NCBI GenBank assembly: GCA_017860675.1
Contig: JAGDMV010000074.1
Coordinates: 1 to 15,127 of the forward strand
Direction: 5' to 3'
Origin: Chloroflexota bacterium
Lineage (GTDB): Bacteria; Chloroflexota; Limnocylindria; Limnocylindrales; CSP1-4
DNA length: 15,127 nucleotides
This document shows positions 1 to 7,105 of the stretch, one piece after another (position 1 is the stretch's first letter; each line of letters begins with the position of its first letter). The notes under the pieces were generated by a model. It was not told the origin of the DNA, did not search any database, and worked only from the letters and a program-made list of their open reading frames with translations. The translations under genes were made by a program, and so were the position numbers.

Positions 1-507
1 CTGGCGGGCCGGATCGCCGGTGCGTCACGACTCCTCGTGCTGGCCTCGGGTGCGGACCGGGTCGCCGCCGCCGAGCTGGCGCTGAAGGTCGAGGAGGCCT
101 GCTGGCTGCCGGCCACGCCCTGCGACCTGGAGACGTTCCTCCACGGCCACCTGGCGGCCGTCGAACCGGACACGGCCCTCCTGCTCGTCCTCGCCGACCG
201 CCGGGGGCGCGAGGCGCGTTCGGCCCGGGCCCAGCAGGCCATGGCCGCCGCCGCCCGGATCGGCGCCGCTCCCGGAGCGCTGCTGGCCGCCGGCCTCGAC
301 GCCGAATGGCCGGCCTTCCTCGCCCCGGCGGGCCGCATCCTCGTGCCAGAGGCCGCGTCGCTGCCGGCGCCGGCGGCCGCGCTGCTGGGGACGGCCACGC
401 CCCTCCAGCTGCTGGTCGAGCGGATGGCCCGGACCCGCGGAACGGACCCCGACCAGCTGCGTCGCGACCAGCTGGCCTACCGCGAGGCGGCCGCCCTGGC
501 CGAGTAG
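1..507 (+). CDS. SIS-domain sugar isomerase/deglycase-like protein, 3' part
   Basis: The reading frame is open from base 1 to a TAG at 505-507, so the start lies left of the window and at most the last 168 residues are visible. The segment ALKVEEACWLPA...FLHGH followed by a hydrophobic strand resembles the second SIS (sugar isomerase) half of GlmS/AgaS-type proteins, where the family has ALKLKE...HGP. The tail TPLQLLVERMARTRGTDPDQ, then RRDQLAYREA, matches the usual end of SIS proteins annotated as glucosamine-6-phosphate deaminase-like or fructosamine deglycases. These are cytosolic enzymes that bind phosphosugars. The GTG at 37 lies inside the domain and is not the true start. The downstream gene is convergent. 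Family assignment is fairly secure; the substrate cannot be read from this fragment. Confidence 0.75.
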   Translation: MAGRIAGASRLLVLASGADRVAAAELALKVEEACWLPATPCDLETFLHGHLAAVEPDTALLLVLADRRGREARSARAQQAMAAAARIGAAPGALLAAGLDAEWPAFLAPAGRILVPEAASLPAPAAALLGTATPLQLLVERMARTRGTDPDQLRRDQLAYREAAALAE

Positions 508-541
508 CCCGCTCGCGCCGCGCCCTCGCCGAACCTGCGCC

Positions 542-1486
542 CTACCCGCCGAGCAGCGTCTCGCCCAGCAGGTCGACCAGGTCGAGGTCCCACGGCAGGA
601 AGTCCTGGAGGACCAACCGCTCGGCGCCGGCCTCCGCGAACCGCCCGACCACGGCCCGTGCCTCGTCGGGCGTGCCGGCGATCCACCGTGGACGCCGCTG
701 CGCGAGCCAGTCCGCACCGTCGGCCACGCCGAAGCCGGCCATCAGCCGCGCCCAGCGGCCGTCCACCTCGACCCGGTCACGCCCCACCAGGACACCGGTC
801 ATCACCGATCGACGAAGCGTCGCCGGGTCCCGCCCGGCTGCACGGCAGGCCTCGTCGAGCAGGGCGAACCGCTCGCCGGCCCGTTCAGGGCCGGCCGAGG
901 TCAGGTTGAACTCGTCCGCGTAGCGGGCCGCGAGGCGCATGGATCGCGGGGAGCCCTCGCCGCCGACGATGATCGCCGGGGCCGGCTGCTGCGGCGAACG
1001 GGAGCGGAAGCGGGCGCCCTGGACCGACCAGTGGCGTCCCTCGAACGACCAGCCGTCCGGCTCGCACCACAGCCCCCGCAGGATCGCCAGCGTCTCCTCG
1101 AGCATCTCCGCCCGGGTCTCGATCGGCGGGAAGGGCAGGCCGTGCTGGCGGTGCTCGACCTCGTTCCAGCCGGCACCCACGCCCACGTCGATGCGCCCGC
1201 CCGACATCTCGTCGACGGTGGTGACGATCTTGGCCAGCGTCCCCGGCGCCCGGAAGGTGACGGGCGAGACGAGCACCCCGAGGCGAATCCGGCTCGTCTC
1301 GCGGGCGAGGCCGGCCACGACGGTCCAGGCGTCGGTGGTGGGCCGGTCCGACTCGCCCGGGAAGCTCGTGTAATGGTCCGAGCGGTAGAGCGTCTCGAAT
1401 CCGGCTGCCTCGGCCCGCCTGGCGATCGCCAGCTGGTCCAGGTATGAGCAGCCCTGCTGGGGCTCGATCATCAGGGCGAAGCGCAT
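542..1486 (-). CDS. LLM-class F420/flavin-dependent oxidoreductase
   Basis: This 314-residue protein is a luciferase-like (LLM) TIM-barrel oxidoreductase, probably cytosolic and using F420 or FMN. Family features in order are the start MRFALMIEPQ, AEAAGFETLYRSDHY near residue 30, then TSRIRLGVLVSPVTFR and the hallmark GGRIDVGVGAGWNEVEHRQHG around residues 95-115. A PAIIVGGEGSPRSMRLAARYADEFN segment near residue 170 follows. Length and motif order fit the TIGR03560-like group. The ATG at 1486 has a strong GGGAGG five bases upstream (1492-1497). The gene is divergent from a MarR regulator, so the two probably share a control region, and it converges on the SIS gene with a 34-bp gap. Substrate is unknown; an oxidative or reductive step on a xenobiotic is only inferred from the regulator-efflux neighbourhood. 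Confidence 0.88.
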   Translation of the reverse strand: MRFALMIEPQQGCSYLDQLAIARRAEAAGFETLYRSDHYTSFPGESDRPTTDAWTVVAGLARETSRIRLGVLVSPVTFRAPGTLAKIVTTVDEMSGGRIDVGVGAGWNEVEHRQHGLPFPPIETRAEMLEETLAILRGLWCEPDGWSFEGRHWSVQGARFRSRSPQQPAPAIIVGGEGSPRSMRLAARYADEFNLTSAGPERAGERFALLDEACRAAGRDPATLRRSVMTGVLVGRDRVEVDGRWARLMAGFGVADGADWLAQRRPRWIAGTPDEARAVVGRFAEAGAERLVLQDFLPWDLDLVDLLGETLLGG

Positions 1487-1491
1487 GTCAG

Positions 1492-1497
1492 CCTCCC
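1492..1497 (-). promoter_or_regulatory. Ribosome binding site of the LLM oxidoreductase
   Basis: On the minus strand this reads GGGAGG, five bases before the ATG at 1486. It is close to the ideal anti-SD complement and fixes that start. The divergent MarR gene has no such site in front of its own preferred ATG. Confidence 0.75.
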
Positions 1498-1523
1498 GTC
1501 CGCCGCCCGGACCGCGACCGTCC

Positions 1524-1576
1524 GTTACGGTTGACGCAATCTTTACGCTGGTCTATGTTATTAGCATGACCGTAAC
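1524..1576. promoter_or_regulatory. Inverted repeat flanking the MarR promoter (candidate operator)
   Basis: GTTACGGT at 1524-1531 and ACCGTAAC at 1569-1576 are perfect reverse complements with centres 45 bp apart. They bracket the promoter and the first codons of the MarR gene. Between them, 1555-1567 (ATGTTATTAGCAT) is a 13-bp palindrome with one mismatched pair, lying over the -10 and the start codon. MarR proteins normally bind palindromes over their own promoters, so either element could be the operator. The repeats are seen directly; regulator binding is inference. Confidence 0.5.
1531..1559 (+). promoter_or_regulatory. Promoter of the MarR-efflux unit, probably leaderless
   Basis: TTGACG at 1531-1536 (five of six matches to the -35 consensus) and TATGTT at 1554-1559 (four of six) are separated by exactly 17 bp. 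This AT-rich patch stands out in a very GC-rich background. The expected transcription start, about seven bases after the -10, is at 1566, the A of the preferred MarR ATG. That suggests a leaderless mRNA, and no Shine-Dalgarno sequence precedes the ATG. Confidence 0.7.
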
Positions 1577-2090
1577 ATTCCGCCCGCGCGAGGAGGCTGC
1601 CTCGCCCGGCCACGAACGCCCGGACGAGGCGTCGGCGCGGGCGGCCCTCACCGAGGCCATCATCGCCGACAGCAACGCGATCGGCAGCCGCCAGCGCTGT
1701 GCCGTGGCACGGCGACTCCACGAGCGCGGCATCAGCATGACCCACCTGCACGTCCTGTGGATCCTCCGCGAGCGGGGCGACCTGTCCGTCACCCGGCTGG
1801 CCGACCTGCTGGACGTGGCCGTCCCCAACGCCACCGGCCTGGTCGACCGGATGGAGCAGCGCGGCCTGGTCGAGCGCGACCGCGACCGGGAGGACCGCAG
1901 GCTCGTCATCGTCCGGCCGACGCCGGCCGGGATCGCCGCCGCCGAAGAGATGGATGGCCGGCGGACCGAGCTGCTCGTCCGGGTCCTCGACCAGCTCGAC
2001 ACAGACCAGCTCGAGCGGATCGCCAGCGCGATCCGCGGCATCCGGGCCGCGCTCCCCGACAGTCCGTCCCGGGAGTGCCCGAGCCCCTGA
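1566..2090 (+). CDS. MarR-family transcriptional regulator
   Basis: A winged-helix regulator of 174 residues. After a variable N-terminal arm it has the MarR core: the dimerisation helix with HERGISMTHLHVLWILRERG, the recognition segment LSVTRLADLLDVAVPNATGLVDRMEQRGLVER around residues 68-100, and the wing DREDRRLVIVRPTPAG. These regulators usually repress nearby efflux or detoxification genes and release DNA when they bind a small aromatic ligand or are oxidised. The ATG at 1566 is chosen because the predicted transcript starts there. An in-frame ATG at 1485 would add 27 residues that run through the promoter and overlap the divergent gene's start. The efflux gene follows after 56 bp on the same strand and is probably co-transcribed. 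The ligand is unknown. Confidence 0.87.
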   Translation: MTVTFRPREEAASPGHERPDEASARAALTEAIIADSNAIGSRQRCAVARRLHERGISMTHLHVLWILRERGDLSVTRLADLLDVAVPNATGLVDRMEQRGLVERDRDREDRRLVIVRPTPAGIAAAEEMDGRRTELLVRVLDQLDTDQLERIASAIRGIRAALPDSPSRECPSP

Positions 2091-2146
2091 CCGGCACCAT
2101 CCCTCGTCGGTTCCCCCCCGCCGGCGATCCTTCGAGGTCCAGTTCA

Positions 2147-3874
2147 ATGACCGAAGCTACCCCGGCCCTGGAGATGGCCCCGGGCGGCCTCTCCCATCCC
2201 GCCATCGAGATCTCGCGCCGCGCCCGGTTCGAGGTCCTCGGCGCCATCCTGCTCGCCCTGCTGCTGGGAGCGCTCGACCAGACGATCGTCGGGACCGCGC
2301 TGCCGCAGATCGTCACCGACCTGCAGGGCAACGACTACTACACCTGGGTCGTCACCGCCTACCTGCTCACCAGCACGATCTCCGTCCCGTTCTACGGCAA
2401 GCTCTCCGACATCTACGGGCGCAAGCCGCTGCTCATCATCGGCATCGTCCTCTTCCTGGTCGGCTCGGCTCTCTCCGGCCTGTCCCAGGAGATGTGGCAG
2501 CTGATCCTCTTCCGGGCCATCCAGGGCCTGGGCGCCGGCGCCCTCTTCCCCATCTCCCTGGCGGTCATCGGCGACCTGTTCTCGCCCCAGGAGCGGGGCA
2601 AGTACCAGGGCCTGTTCGGGGCGGTGTTCGGCCTGGCGGCGCTGGTGGGGCCGGCGCTCGGCGGGTTCATCACCGACACCATCAGCTGGCACTGGGTCTT
2701 CTACATCAACATCCCGATCGGCCTGCTCTCGCTGGTGGTCATCGCCCGGGTGCTGCCGTCGATCAAGCGCCGAGCCGGCCCGCACCACCTCGACTACCTC
2801 GGGGGGGCACTGTTCACCGCCGGTCTGGTGCCGTTCCTGATCGGCCTGACCAACAAGCAGGGCGGCGACTGGACCGACCCGGCCGTCGGCGGCCTGATCG
2901 TCTTCGGCCTGGTCCTGCTGGGCCTGTTCCTGCTGGCCGAGCGGCGGGCCGCCGAGCCGATCGTGCCGCTCGACCTGTGGCGCGACCGCACCTACGCCGG
3001 CTCGATCCTGGCCGCCTTCTTCGCCTCGTTCGCCTTCTTCGGCGCGGTCATCTTCCTGCCGCGGTTCTTCCAGGTGGTCCTCGAGGAGAGCGCGACCGCG
3101 TCCGGCTACGAGCTGTTCCCGCTCCTGATCGGGGTCATCGGCTCGAGCATCGCCGCCGGCCAGATCGTCGCCCGGACGGGGAAGTACCGCGTCCTGATCC
3201 TCGTCGCGCTGGCGGTGATGGCGATCGGCTCGTTCCTGATGACGAACATCACGGCCACGATCGACATCTGGCAGCTGCGCCTGTGGATGCTCATCCTGGG
3301 CCTCGGCGTCGGGCCGACACTGGCCGTGTTCACGATCGTCGTCCAGAACGCCGTGCCGTTCGCCAAGCTCGGGGTCGCGACCTCGAACCTGACCTTCTTC
3401 CGTCAGATCGGCGGTTCGGTCGCCCTGGCCCTTGCCGGCACGATCTTCGGCACCCGGCTCCAGGACCTCCTCCCCGGGCAGCTGGTGGCGGCCGGCGTCC
3501 CGGCCCAGCTCGTCGACCGCTTCCCCGCGGGCCGTGGGGGCTTCGATCTGAACCAGCTCGTCGGGGTGGGCGGCGACACAAGGCTCAGCCAGGTCATCCT
3601 GAACGCGATCCCGGAGCAGCTCCGGGCGGCGGTCGAGCCGTTCGGGGCCAACATCGTCAACGGCATCCACGATGCCATCACCCTGGCGATCGGCTCGGTC
3701 TTCTGGCTCGGGGTGGTCGGCGGGGTCGCCGCCTTCGTCGCCGCGGTTGCGATCCGCGAGCTGCCGCTCCGCGCCACCGTGGCGGAGCCGGCGCCGCCCG
3801 CCGGACAACCCGGGGCCGTGGCGGACGAGGGGCCGCAGCACGCGACGTTGACGGTTTCGCCGGGCGGCCGGTAG
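2147..3874 (+). CDS. DHA2-family (EmrB/QacA type) 14-TM drug efflux MFS transporter
   Basis: A 575-residue inner-membrane proton antiporter of the major facilitator superfamily. The DHA2 signature LDQTIVGTALPQIVTDL sits at about residue 42, motif A GKLSDIYGRK near residue 84, and RAIQGLGAGALFPISLAVIGDLF is the motif B region. The antiporter motif C, GLAALVGPALGGFITD, follows near residue 165. Hydrophobicity fits 14 membrane segments. A polar region of about 60 residues before the last helix (LQDLLPGQL...NGIHDAIT) is the usual large loop of this family. The ATG at 2147 has GAGG nine bases upstream (2134-2137). It lies behind the MarR gene, the classical regulator-pump layout, so it probably exports a toxic or signalling small molecule that induces it. 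The exported substrate cannot be predicted. Confidence 0.92.
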   Translation: MTEATPALEMAPGGLSHPAIEISRRARFEVLGAILLALLLGALDQTIVGTALPQIVTDLQGNDYYTWVVTAYLLTSTISVPFYGKLSDIYGRKPLLIIGIVLFLVGSALSGLSQEMWQLILFRAIQGLGAGALFPISLAVIGDLFSPQERGKYQGLFGAVFGLAALVGPALGGFITDTISWHWVFYINIPIGLLSLVVIARVLPSIKRRAGPHHLDYLGGALFTAGLVPFLIGLTNKQGGDWTDPAVGGLIVFGLVLLGLFLLAERRAAEPIVPLDLWRDRTYAGSILAAFFASFAFFGAVIFLPRFFQVVLEESATASGYELFPLLIGVIGSSIAAGQIVARTGKYRVLILVALAVMAIGSFLMTNITATIDIWQLRLWMLILGLGVGPTLAVFTIVVQNAVPFAKLGVATSNLTFFRQIGGSVALALAGTIFGTRLQDLLPGQLVAAGVPAQLVDRFPAGRGGFDLNQLVGVGGDTRLSQVILNAIPEQLRAAVEPFGANIVNGIHDAITLAIGSVFWLGVVGGVAAFVAAVAIRELPLRATVAEPAPPAGQPGAVADEGPQHATLTVSPGGR

Positions 3875-3877
3875 ACT
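3848..3877 (+). promoter_or_regulatory. Possible promoter inside the 3' end of the efflux gene, driving the SpoIID-like gene
   Basis: TTGACG at 3848-3853 and TAGACT at 3872-3877, 18 bp apart, give a reasonable sigma-70-type promoter whose -10 overlaps the pump's TAG stop. The expected start is near 3884, only about three bases before the ATG at 3887. The same -35 hexamer and the same near-leaderless geometry occur at the MarR promoter. The coding constraint on this DNA makes a chance match possible. Confidence 0.45.
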
Positions 3878-3886
3878 CCGGGCCTC

Positions 3887-5572
3887 ATGCTGATCCGCCT
3901 GGTGGGCGGCGCGATCGCAGGGGTGATCGCTCTCGGCGTGCTGCTGGTCCCCAGTCCAGCGCCGGTCGAGGCCGCCAGCAGCTCCTGCACGGGCTGGACG
4001 AGCTCGATCGTCCCGCCGACGAGCATCCGCGTCCTGCGGAGCTCGACGAAGCGCACCCAGACCGTCGACTTCCGGCTTTACGTCGAGAAGGTCATGCCGG
4101 CCGAGTGGGGCTCGTCCCACCCGGCCGCGGCGCTCCAGGCCGGGGCGGTCGCCATCAAGCAGTACGCCTGGTACTACGCCCTGGCCGGGCACTGGCGCGG
4201 CGGCAAGGACTCGGCCGGGCAGTGCTACGACGTCCGCGACAACTCGATCGACCAGGTCTACGACCCGACGCGGAAGCCCGCGTCCAGCCACCTCGCCGCG
4301 GTCGCGGCCACCTGGAGCTGGAGCGTCAGGCGGAGCGACATCCTGATCCTGACCGGCTACCGGCCCGGCATCGGGGCATGCGGCGACACCGCGACCGGCT
4401 ACCGCCTGTACCAGCTCGAGGCATCGCGCTGCGCCTCGGTCAACAAGTGGACAGCCGAGCAGATCCTGCGCGCCTACTACAGCCTGGCCGGCAAGCCGGC
4501 GGCGATCGTTGTCCCCGGCGAGAACGACATGACCGGCGACCTCCGGGGCGACGCGGCCGGGGTGGTCACCGATCCGGCCAGCGGAGAGTCAACTGTCCGC
4601 CTCTTCACAACCGATCCGGCGGCCAGCCCTGCCAAGTTGGAGGCGGCGGCCGCCCGCCTGGCCACGACCGTGGCCGACGGATCGCTCCTGGGTCGCGCTA
4701 CGACCGACGTGAACGCCGACCGGCGGCTCGACCTCGTCCAGCTGGTAGCCGGGACCGACGACACCGTCGCCCTCGAGGTGATGCTGGCGACCGGCACCGG
4801 CTTCGCGCCCGCGAAGACCTGGTGGACGAGCGCGGCCGGCCAGTTCGCCCCGGCCGAGCTCACGCTGGTGGCCGACCACTTCAACACCGACTTCCTCGGT
4901 GACGCGGCCATCGTCGTGCGCGCCGCGGCAACCCCCGAGCTCGCCGCCCGGGCGGCCGTCTGGGTGGCCCGCTCGACCGGGACGACCTTCAGCGCGCCCG
5001 TCCGCCGCTGGGGCGCCGAGCGCGACCTCACCGCCGGCGCCGTCGTCTCGGGCGACTTCAGCGGCGACGGGCGGGCCGACGTCGCCTTCCTGCAGCCCGA
5101 CGGCGACCCGGCGACCGCGACGCGGGTCGAGGTCGCCGTCACCAAGACGAACGGCTATCTCCTGGCCCCGGTGACGTGGCTCGTCGAGCCTGCCCCGATC
5201 GCCGACCTCAAGGTGGTCGTCGGGGACATCGACCGCACCGGCCGCGACGATCTCTTCCTCCTCGAGCGGGGGTCGGCCGACACGGTCAGGGTCCTGGCCG
5301 CCCGGGGCACCGGCTCCGCCTTCAGCCGGCGCTGGGTGTACACCGACGCCGCCAACCCGATCCCCTGGTCGAAGGTCGAGCCGGTCGCCGCCGACCTGTG
5401 GAAGGACGGGCGGACGAGCCTGCTCCTGTTCCTCGACCTCGGGACCGACGACGCGGGCGCGAGCCTGGGAACCAGCGTCCTCCGGATGCGGTCGTACGGC
5501 ACCTACCTCCACGCGCCGTCGACCTGGCTGACCGACCCGGCCCTCGACTGGGCGACGCTCGACCCGTACTAG
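3887..5572 (+). CDS. Secreted SpoIID/LytB-domain protein with FG-GAP/VCBS-like repeats
   Basis: This 561-residue protein starts with a signal peptide (hydrophobic run to about residue 28, then APVEAASS). Residues about 40-205 match the SpoIID/LytB domain: VEKVMPAEWGSSHPAAALQA, then GAVAIKQYAWYYAL near residues 67-100. The Glu near residue 73 is at the place of the catalytic Glu in SpoIID, a lytic transglycosylase that cuts stem-peptide-free peptidoglycan. Residues about 207-561 hold degenerate calcium-binding-like FG-GAP/VCBS repeats such as GDFSGDGRADVAFLQPDG, DVNADRRLDLVQLV and GDIDRTGRDDLFLLERG, the sort that form beta-propellers. The gene lies 12 bp behind the efflux gene. No sporulation gene is nearby, so a role in general cell-wall remodelling or as a surface protein is more likely than sporulation. 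Enzyme activity is inferred. Confidence 0.82.
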   Translation: MLIRLVGGAIAGVIALGVLLVPSPAPVEAASSSCTGWTSSIVPPTSIRVLRSSTKRTQTVDFRLYVEKVMPAEWGSSHPAAALQAGAVAIKQYAWYYALAGHWRGGKDSAGQCYDVRDNSIDQVYDPTRKPASSHLAAVAATWSWSVRRSDILILTGYRPGIGACGDTATGYRLYQLEASRCASVNKWTAEQILRAYYSLAGKPAAIVVPGENDMTGDLRGDAAGVVTDPASGESTVRLFTTDPAASPAKLEAAAARLATTVADGSLLGRATTDVNADRRLDLVQLVAGTDDTVALEVMLATGTGFAPAKTWWTSAAGQFAPAELTLVADHFNTDFLGDAAIVVRAAATPELAARAAVWVARSTGTTFSAPVRRWGAERDLTAGAVVSGDFSGDGRADVAFLQPDGDPATATRVEVAVTKTNGYLLAPVTWLVEPAPIADLKVVVGDIDRTGRDDLFLLERGSADTVRVLAARGTGSAFSRRWVYTDAANPIPWSKVEPVAADLWKDGRTSLLLFLDLGTDDAGASLGTSVLRMRSYGTYLHAPSTWLTDPALDWATLDPY

Positions 5573-5605
5573 GATCCCCGCCTCGCTTCGCTGCGACTCC
5601 CGCGG

Positions 5606-6415
5606 CTACGGTTCCCGATCGTGTCCGCCTGCCCTCCCCGGGCCCGCCTCGCCGGCGGACGCCCAGCTCGTCGTGAAGCGGCGCAGGCCGGCGGCGATCT
5701 CCTCCAGGTCGTCGGTGACGGTCAGAAGATCGAAGTCGAGGTCGGCGATCATCGCCCGGGGTAGGGCCGTCGTGCGCAGCCACTCCAGCAGGCCCGCCCA
5801 GTAGTCGCGGCCGACCAGGTAGACCGGGAAGTGGCGGATCTTGCCGACCTGGATGAGGGTCAGCGCCTCGAACAGCTCGTCGAGGGTCCCGAAGCCGCCG
5901 GGGAAGATGACGAAGCCGTCGGCGTACTTGACGAACATCGTCTTGCGCACGAAGAAGTAGCGGAACTCGATCCCCAGGTCCACGTACGGGTTGAGCCACT
6001 GCTCGTGGGGCAGCTCGATGTTGAGGCCGACCGAGAACCCGCCGGCCTCGAAGGCACCGCGGTTGACGGCCGTCATCACCCCCGGCCCGCCGCCGGTGAT
6101 GACGGCGAAACCCTCGCGGGCGAGGAGGCGGCCCAGCTCGCGGGCCTGCTCGTAGATCGGGCTGTCCTCGCCGACTCGGGCCGAGCCGAACACGGTCACC
6201 GCCGGCCCCAGGCTGGCCAGCGCGTCGAAGCCCTCAACGAATTCCGACATGATCCGGAGGGTGCGCCAGGGGTCGGAGTCGAGGATCGCCGGGCGGCCCG
6301 GCCGCTGGAGGAAGCGCTCGTCCTCGGTGCCCTGCCGTTCGGGCCGGACGCGGTCCAGCGCCTCGCGCCTGACGATCAGCCGGCCGGCACGCTGGCGATC
6401 GCGGCCAGGCGACAT
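5606..6415 (-). CDS. LOG-family (TIGR00730-like) nucleotide 5'-monophosphate phosphoribohydrolase
   Basis: A cytosolic Rossmann-fold protein of 269 residues from the ATG at 6415. It has the family entry TEDERFLQRPGR...WRTLRIMSEFVEGF, the strand AVTVFGSAR, then the nucleotide-binding GGGPGVMTAVNRGAF near residue 106 and the catalytic signature PGGFGTLDELFE (family PGGxGTxxE) near residue 171. Proteins of this group, often misannotated as lysine decarboxylases, hydrolyse AMP-like nucleotides to base and ribose 5-phosphate and can release cytokinins. An internal ATG at 6250 would remove the conserved N-terminal region. High G/C in third positions supports coding up to about 6415, where the overlapping ArsC-like frame takes over. 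No clear Shine-Dalgarno is seen before 6415, so the start may be translationally coupled or lie in a frameshifted upstream part. Nucleobase preference is unknown. Confidence 0.85.
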   Translation of the reverse strand: MSPGRDRQRAGRLIVRREALDRVRPERQGTEDERFLQRPGRPAILDSDPWRTLRIMSEFVEGFDALASLGPAVTVFGSARVGEDSPIYEQARELGRLLAREGFAVITGGGPGVMTAVNRGAFEAGGFSVGLNIELPHEQWLNPYVDLGIEFRYFFVRKTMFVKYADGFVIFPGGFGTLDELFEALTLIQVGKIRHFPVYLVGRDYWAGLLEWLRTTALPRAMIADLDFDLLTVTDDLEEIAAGLRRFTTSWASAGEAGPGRAGGHDREP

Positions 6416-6692
6416 CGGCTCGCCCGACGAGCGGGACGCGGAGCAGCCGCTGGTCGGCCAGGAGCCGCTCCGCGAGCTCGTCGTCGTCCATCCGCAGGTA
6501 TCCCAACCCGGCGTCGCGCCAGGGCCGGCCGTCCACGTCGGCGCAGGCGGCGGCGCCCAGGCGTTCGACGAAGCGGCGCAGCTCGCCGGGGGCCATCGCC
6601 CGGCGGCGAAGGTCCATGAAGGCGACCTGAACCCGGCGCTCGCGGAAGAAGCGCAGGGCCGCCCGCGTCGGGCGCAGCTCGAGGGCATCCAC
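6234..6692 (-). CDS. ArsC/Spx-like (glutaredoxin-fold) protein without the active-site Cys; 3' end uncertain
   Basis: From the GTG at 6692 (GGAG nine bases upstream) the frame reads RPTRAALRFFRERRVQVAFM, then DLRRRAMAPGELRRFVERLG, DAGLGYLRMDDDELAERLL and RLLRVPLV. This is the order of the ArsC/Spx family (TRKALRFF, IDL, PGEL, LL.DP.LL..PLV). The family's N-terminal CxxC or Cx5R cysteine is replaced by LELRPTR, so it cannot be a classical arsenate reductase. The frame stays open to 6234, but past about 6420 the third-position bias moves to the LOG frame and the sequence no longer looks like an ArsC tail. The protein therefore probably ends in a form not visible here: either a true long overlap of up to 182 bp, or a one-base indel that carries the tail into the LOG frame. 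Function unknown; a structural or regulatory thioredoxin-fold role is possible. Confidence 0.6.
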   Translation of the reverse strand: MDALELRPTRAALRFFRERRVQVAFMDLRRRAMAPGELRRFVERLGAAACADVDGRPWRDAGLGYLRMDDDELAERLLADQRLLRVPLVGRADVAWPRSPACRPADRQARGAGPRPARTAGHRGRALPPAAGPPGDPRLRPLAHPPDHVGIR

Positions 6693-6821
6693 CTGCCGCA
6701 ACTCCGGGCGCCGGTCCACGCGACCCGGCTGCTCCGGCCGGGCGCGCGCGCCGAGACCGCATCGACGGAGCGCTCGCCGCCCTCTCGGCCCGGTTCCGTC
6801 CTGCTCGGCTACCATCCCCCC

Positions 6822-6827
6822 GGGAGG
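6822..6827 (+). promoter_or_regulatory. Ribosome binding site deciding the GTG start of the ACT protein
   Basis: GGGAGG lies seven bases before the GTG at 6835 and supports that codon as the start; the ACT strand begins right after it (TTWFTLRLDDRPG). The 142-bp divergent region upstream (6693-6834) has no convincing -35/-10 pair. TACCAT at 6810-6815 is the best -10 guess. Confidence 0.65.
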
Positions 6828-6834
6828 CTCGCAG

Positions 6835-7104
6835 GTGACCACCTGGTTCACGCTCCGGCTCGACGACCGGCCGGGCTCGCTCGGCCGCGCTGCCACGGCG
6901 CTCGGGGAGCGCGGCATCAACATCACCGGCATCGTCGGTGTTGCCGAGGACACGGGTGGCGAGCTCATGCTCACCACCAGCGACCCGGAAGGGACGCGGC
7001 ATGTCCTGGCCGCTCTCGGCATCGCCTTCGACGAGCACGATCCGACGGGCGGCGCAGACGCTCAGCTCGCGGGGCCGCCGGGCCTCCTGGGCGGAGACGC
7101 CTGA
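6835..7104 (+). CDS. Single ACT-domain protein
   Basis: An 89-residue protein made of one ACT domain: the first strand FTLRLDDRPGSLGRAATALGERGINITGI with the DRPGSL turn, then a GELMLTTSD strand and a helix TRHVLAALGIAF. ACT domains bind amino acids or other small ligands and usually dimerise to control an enzyme or regulator. Here no catalytic domain is attached, so it may act as a free regulatory subunit. Its TGA ends one base before the ATG of the next ACT protein, so the two are almost surely co-translated. The acidic, Gly-rich last 20 residues are probably disordered. The ligand is unknown. Confidence 0.82.
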   Translation: MTTWFTLRLDDRPGSLGRAATALGERGINITGIVGVAEDTGGELMLTTSDPEGTRHVLAALGIAFDEHDPTGGADAQLAGPPGLLGGDA

Positions 7105-7105
7105 C

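Noticed and set aside
1485..1565. Upstream ATG at 1485 for the MarR protein
   Set aside because: It would translate through the best promoter in the window and overlap the divergent gene's start codon. The extra 27 residues are not MarR-like.
1954..4902. Very long open frames on both strands across the efflux gene (about 980 codons on plus, about 715 codons on minus at 2144-4291)
   Set aside because: They are Arg/Pro/Gly/Asp-rich, have no recognisable domain and lie antiparallel or out of frame to a clear MFS protein. Such frames are normal by-products of GC-rich third positions.
5581..5600. Possible terminator hairpin between the convergent SpoIID-like and LOG genes
   Set aside because: Only a 4-bp stem (TCGC/GCGA) is present, with no U-tract on either strand.
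6741..6752. Perfect palindrome GGCGCGCGCGCC in the ArsC-ACT divergent region
   Set aside because: Alternating GC of this length arises easily at this base composition. It is not placed in a recognisable promoter, so no regulatory role is claimed.
6693..7022. Upstream extension of the ArsC-like frame to 7022
   Set aside because: It runs antisense through the ACT gene and adds a low-complexity Ser/Val/Pro sequence. The GTG at 6692 with GGAG upstream fits the family start better.
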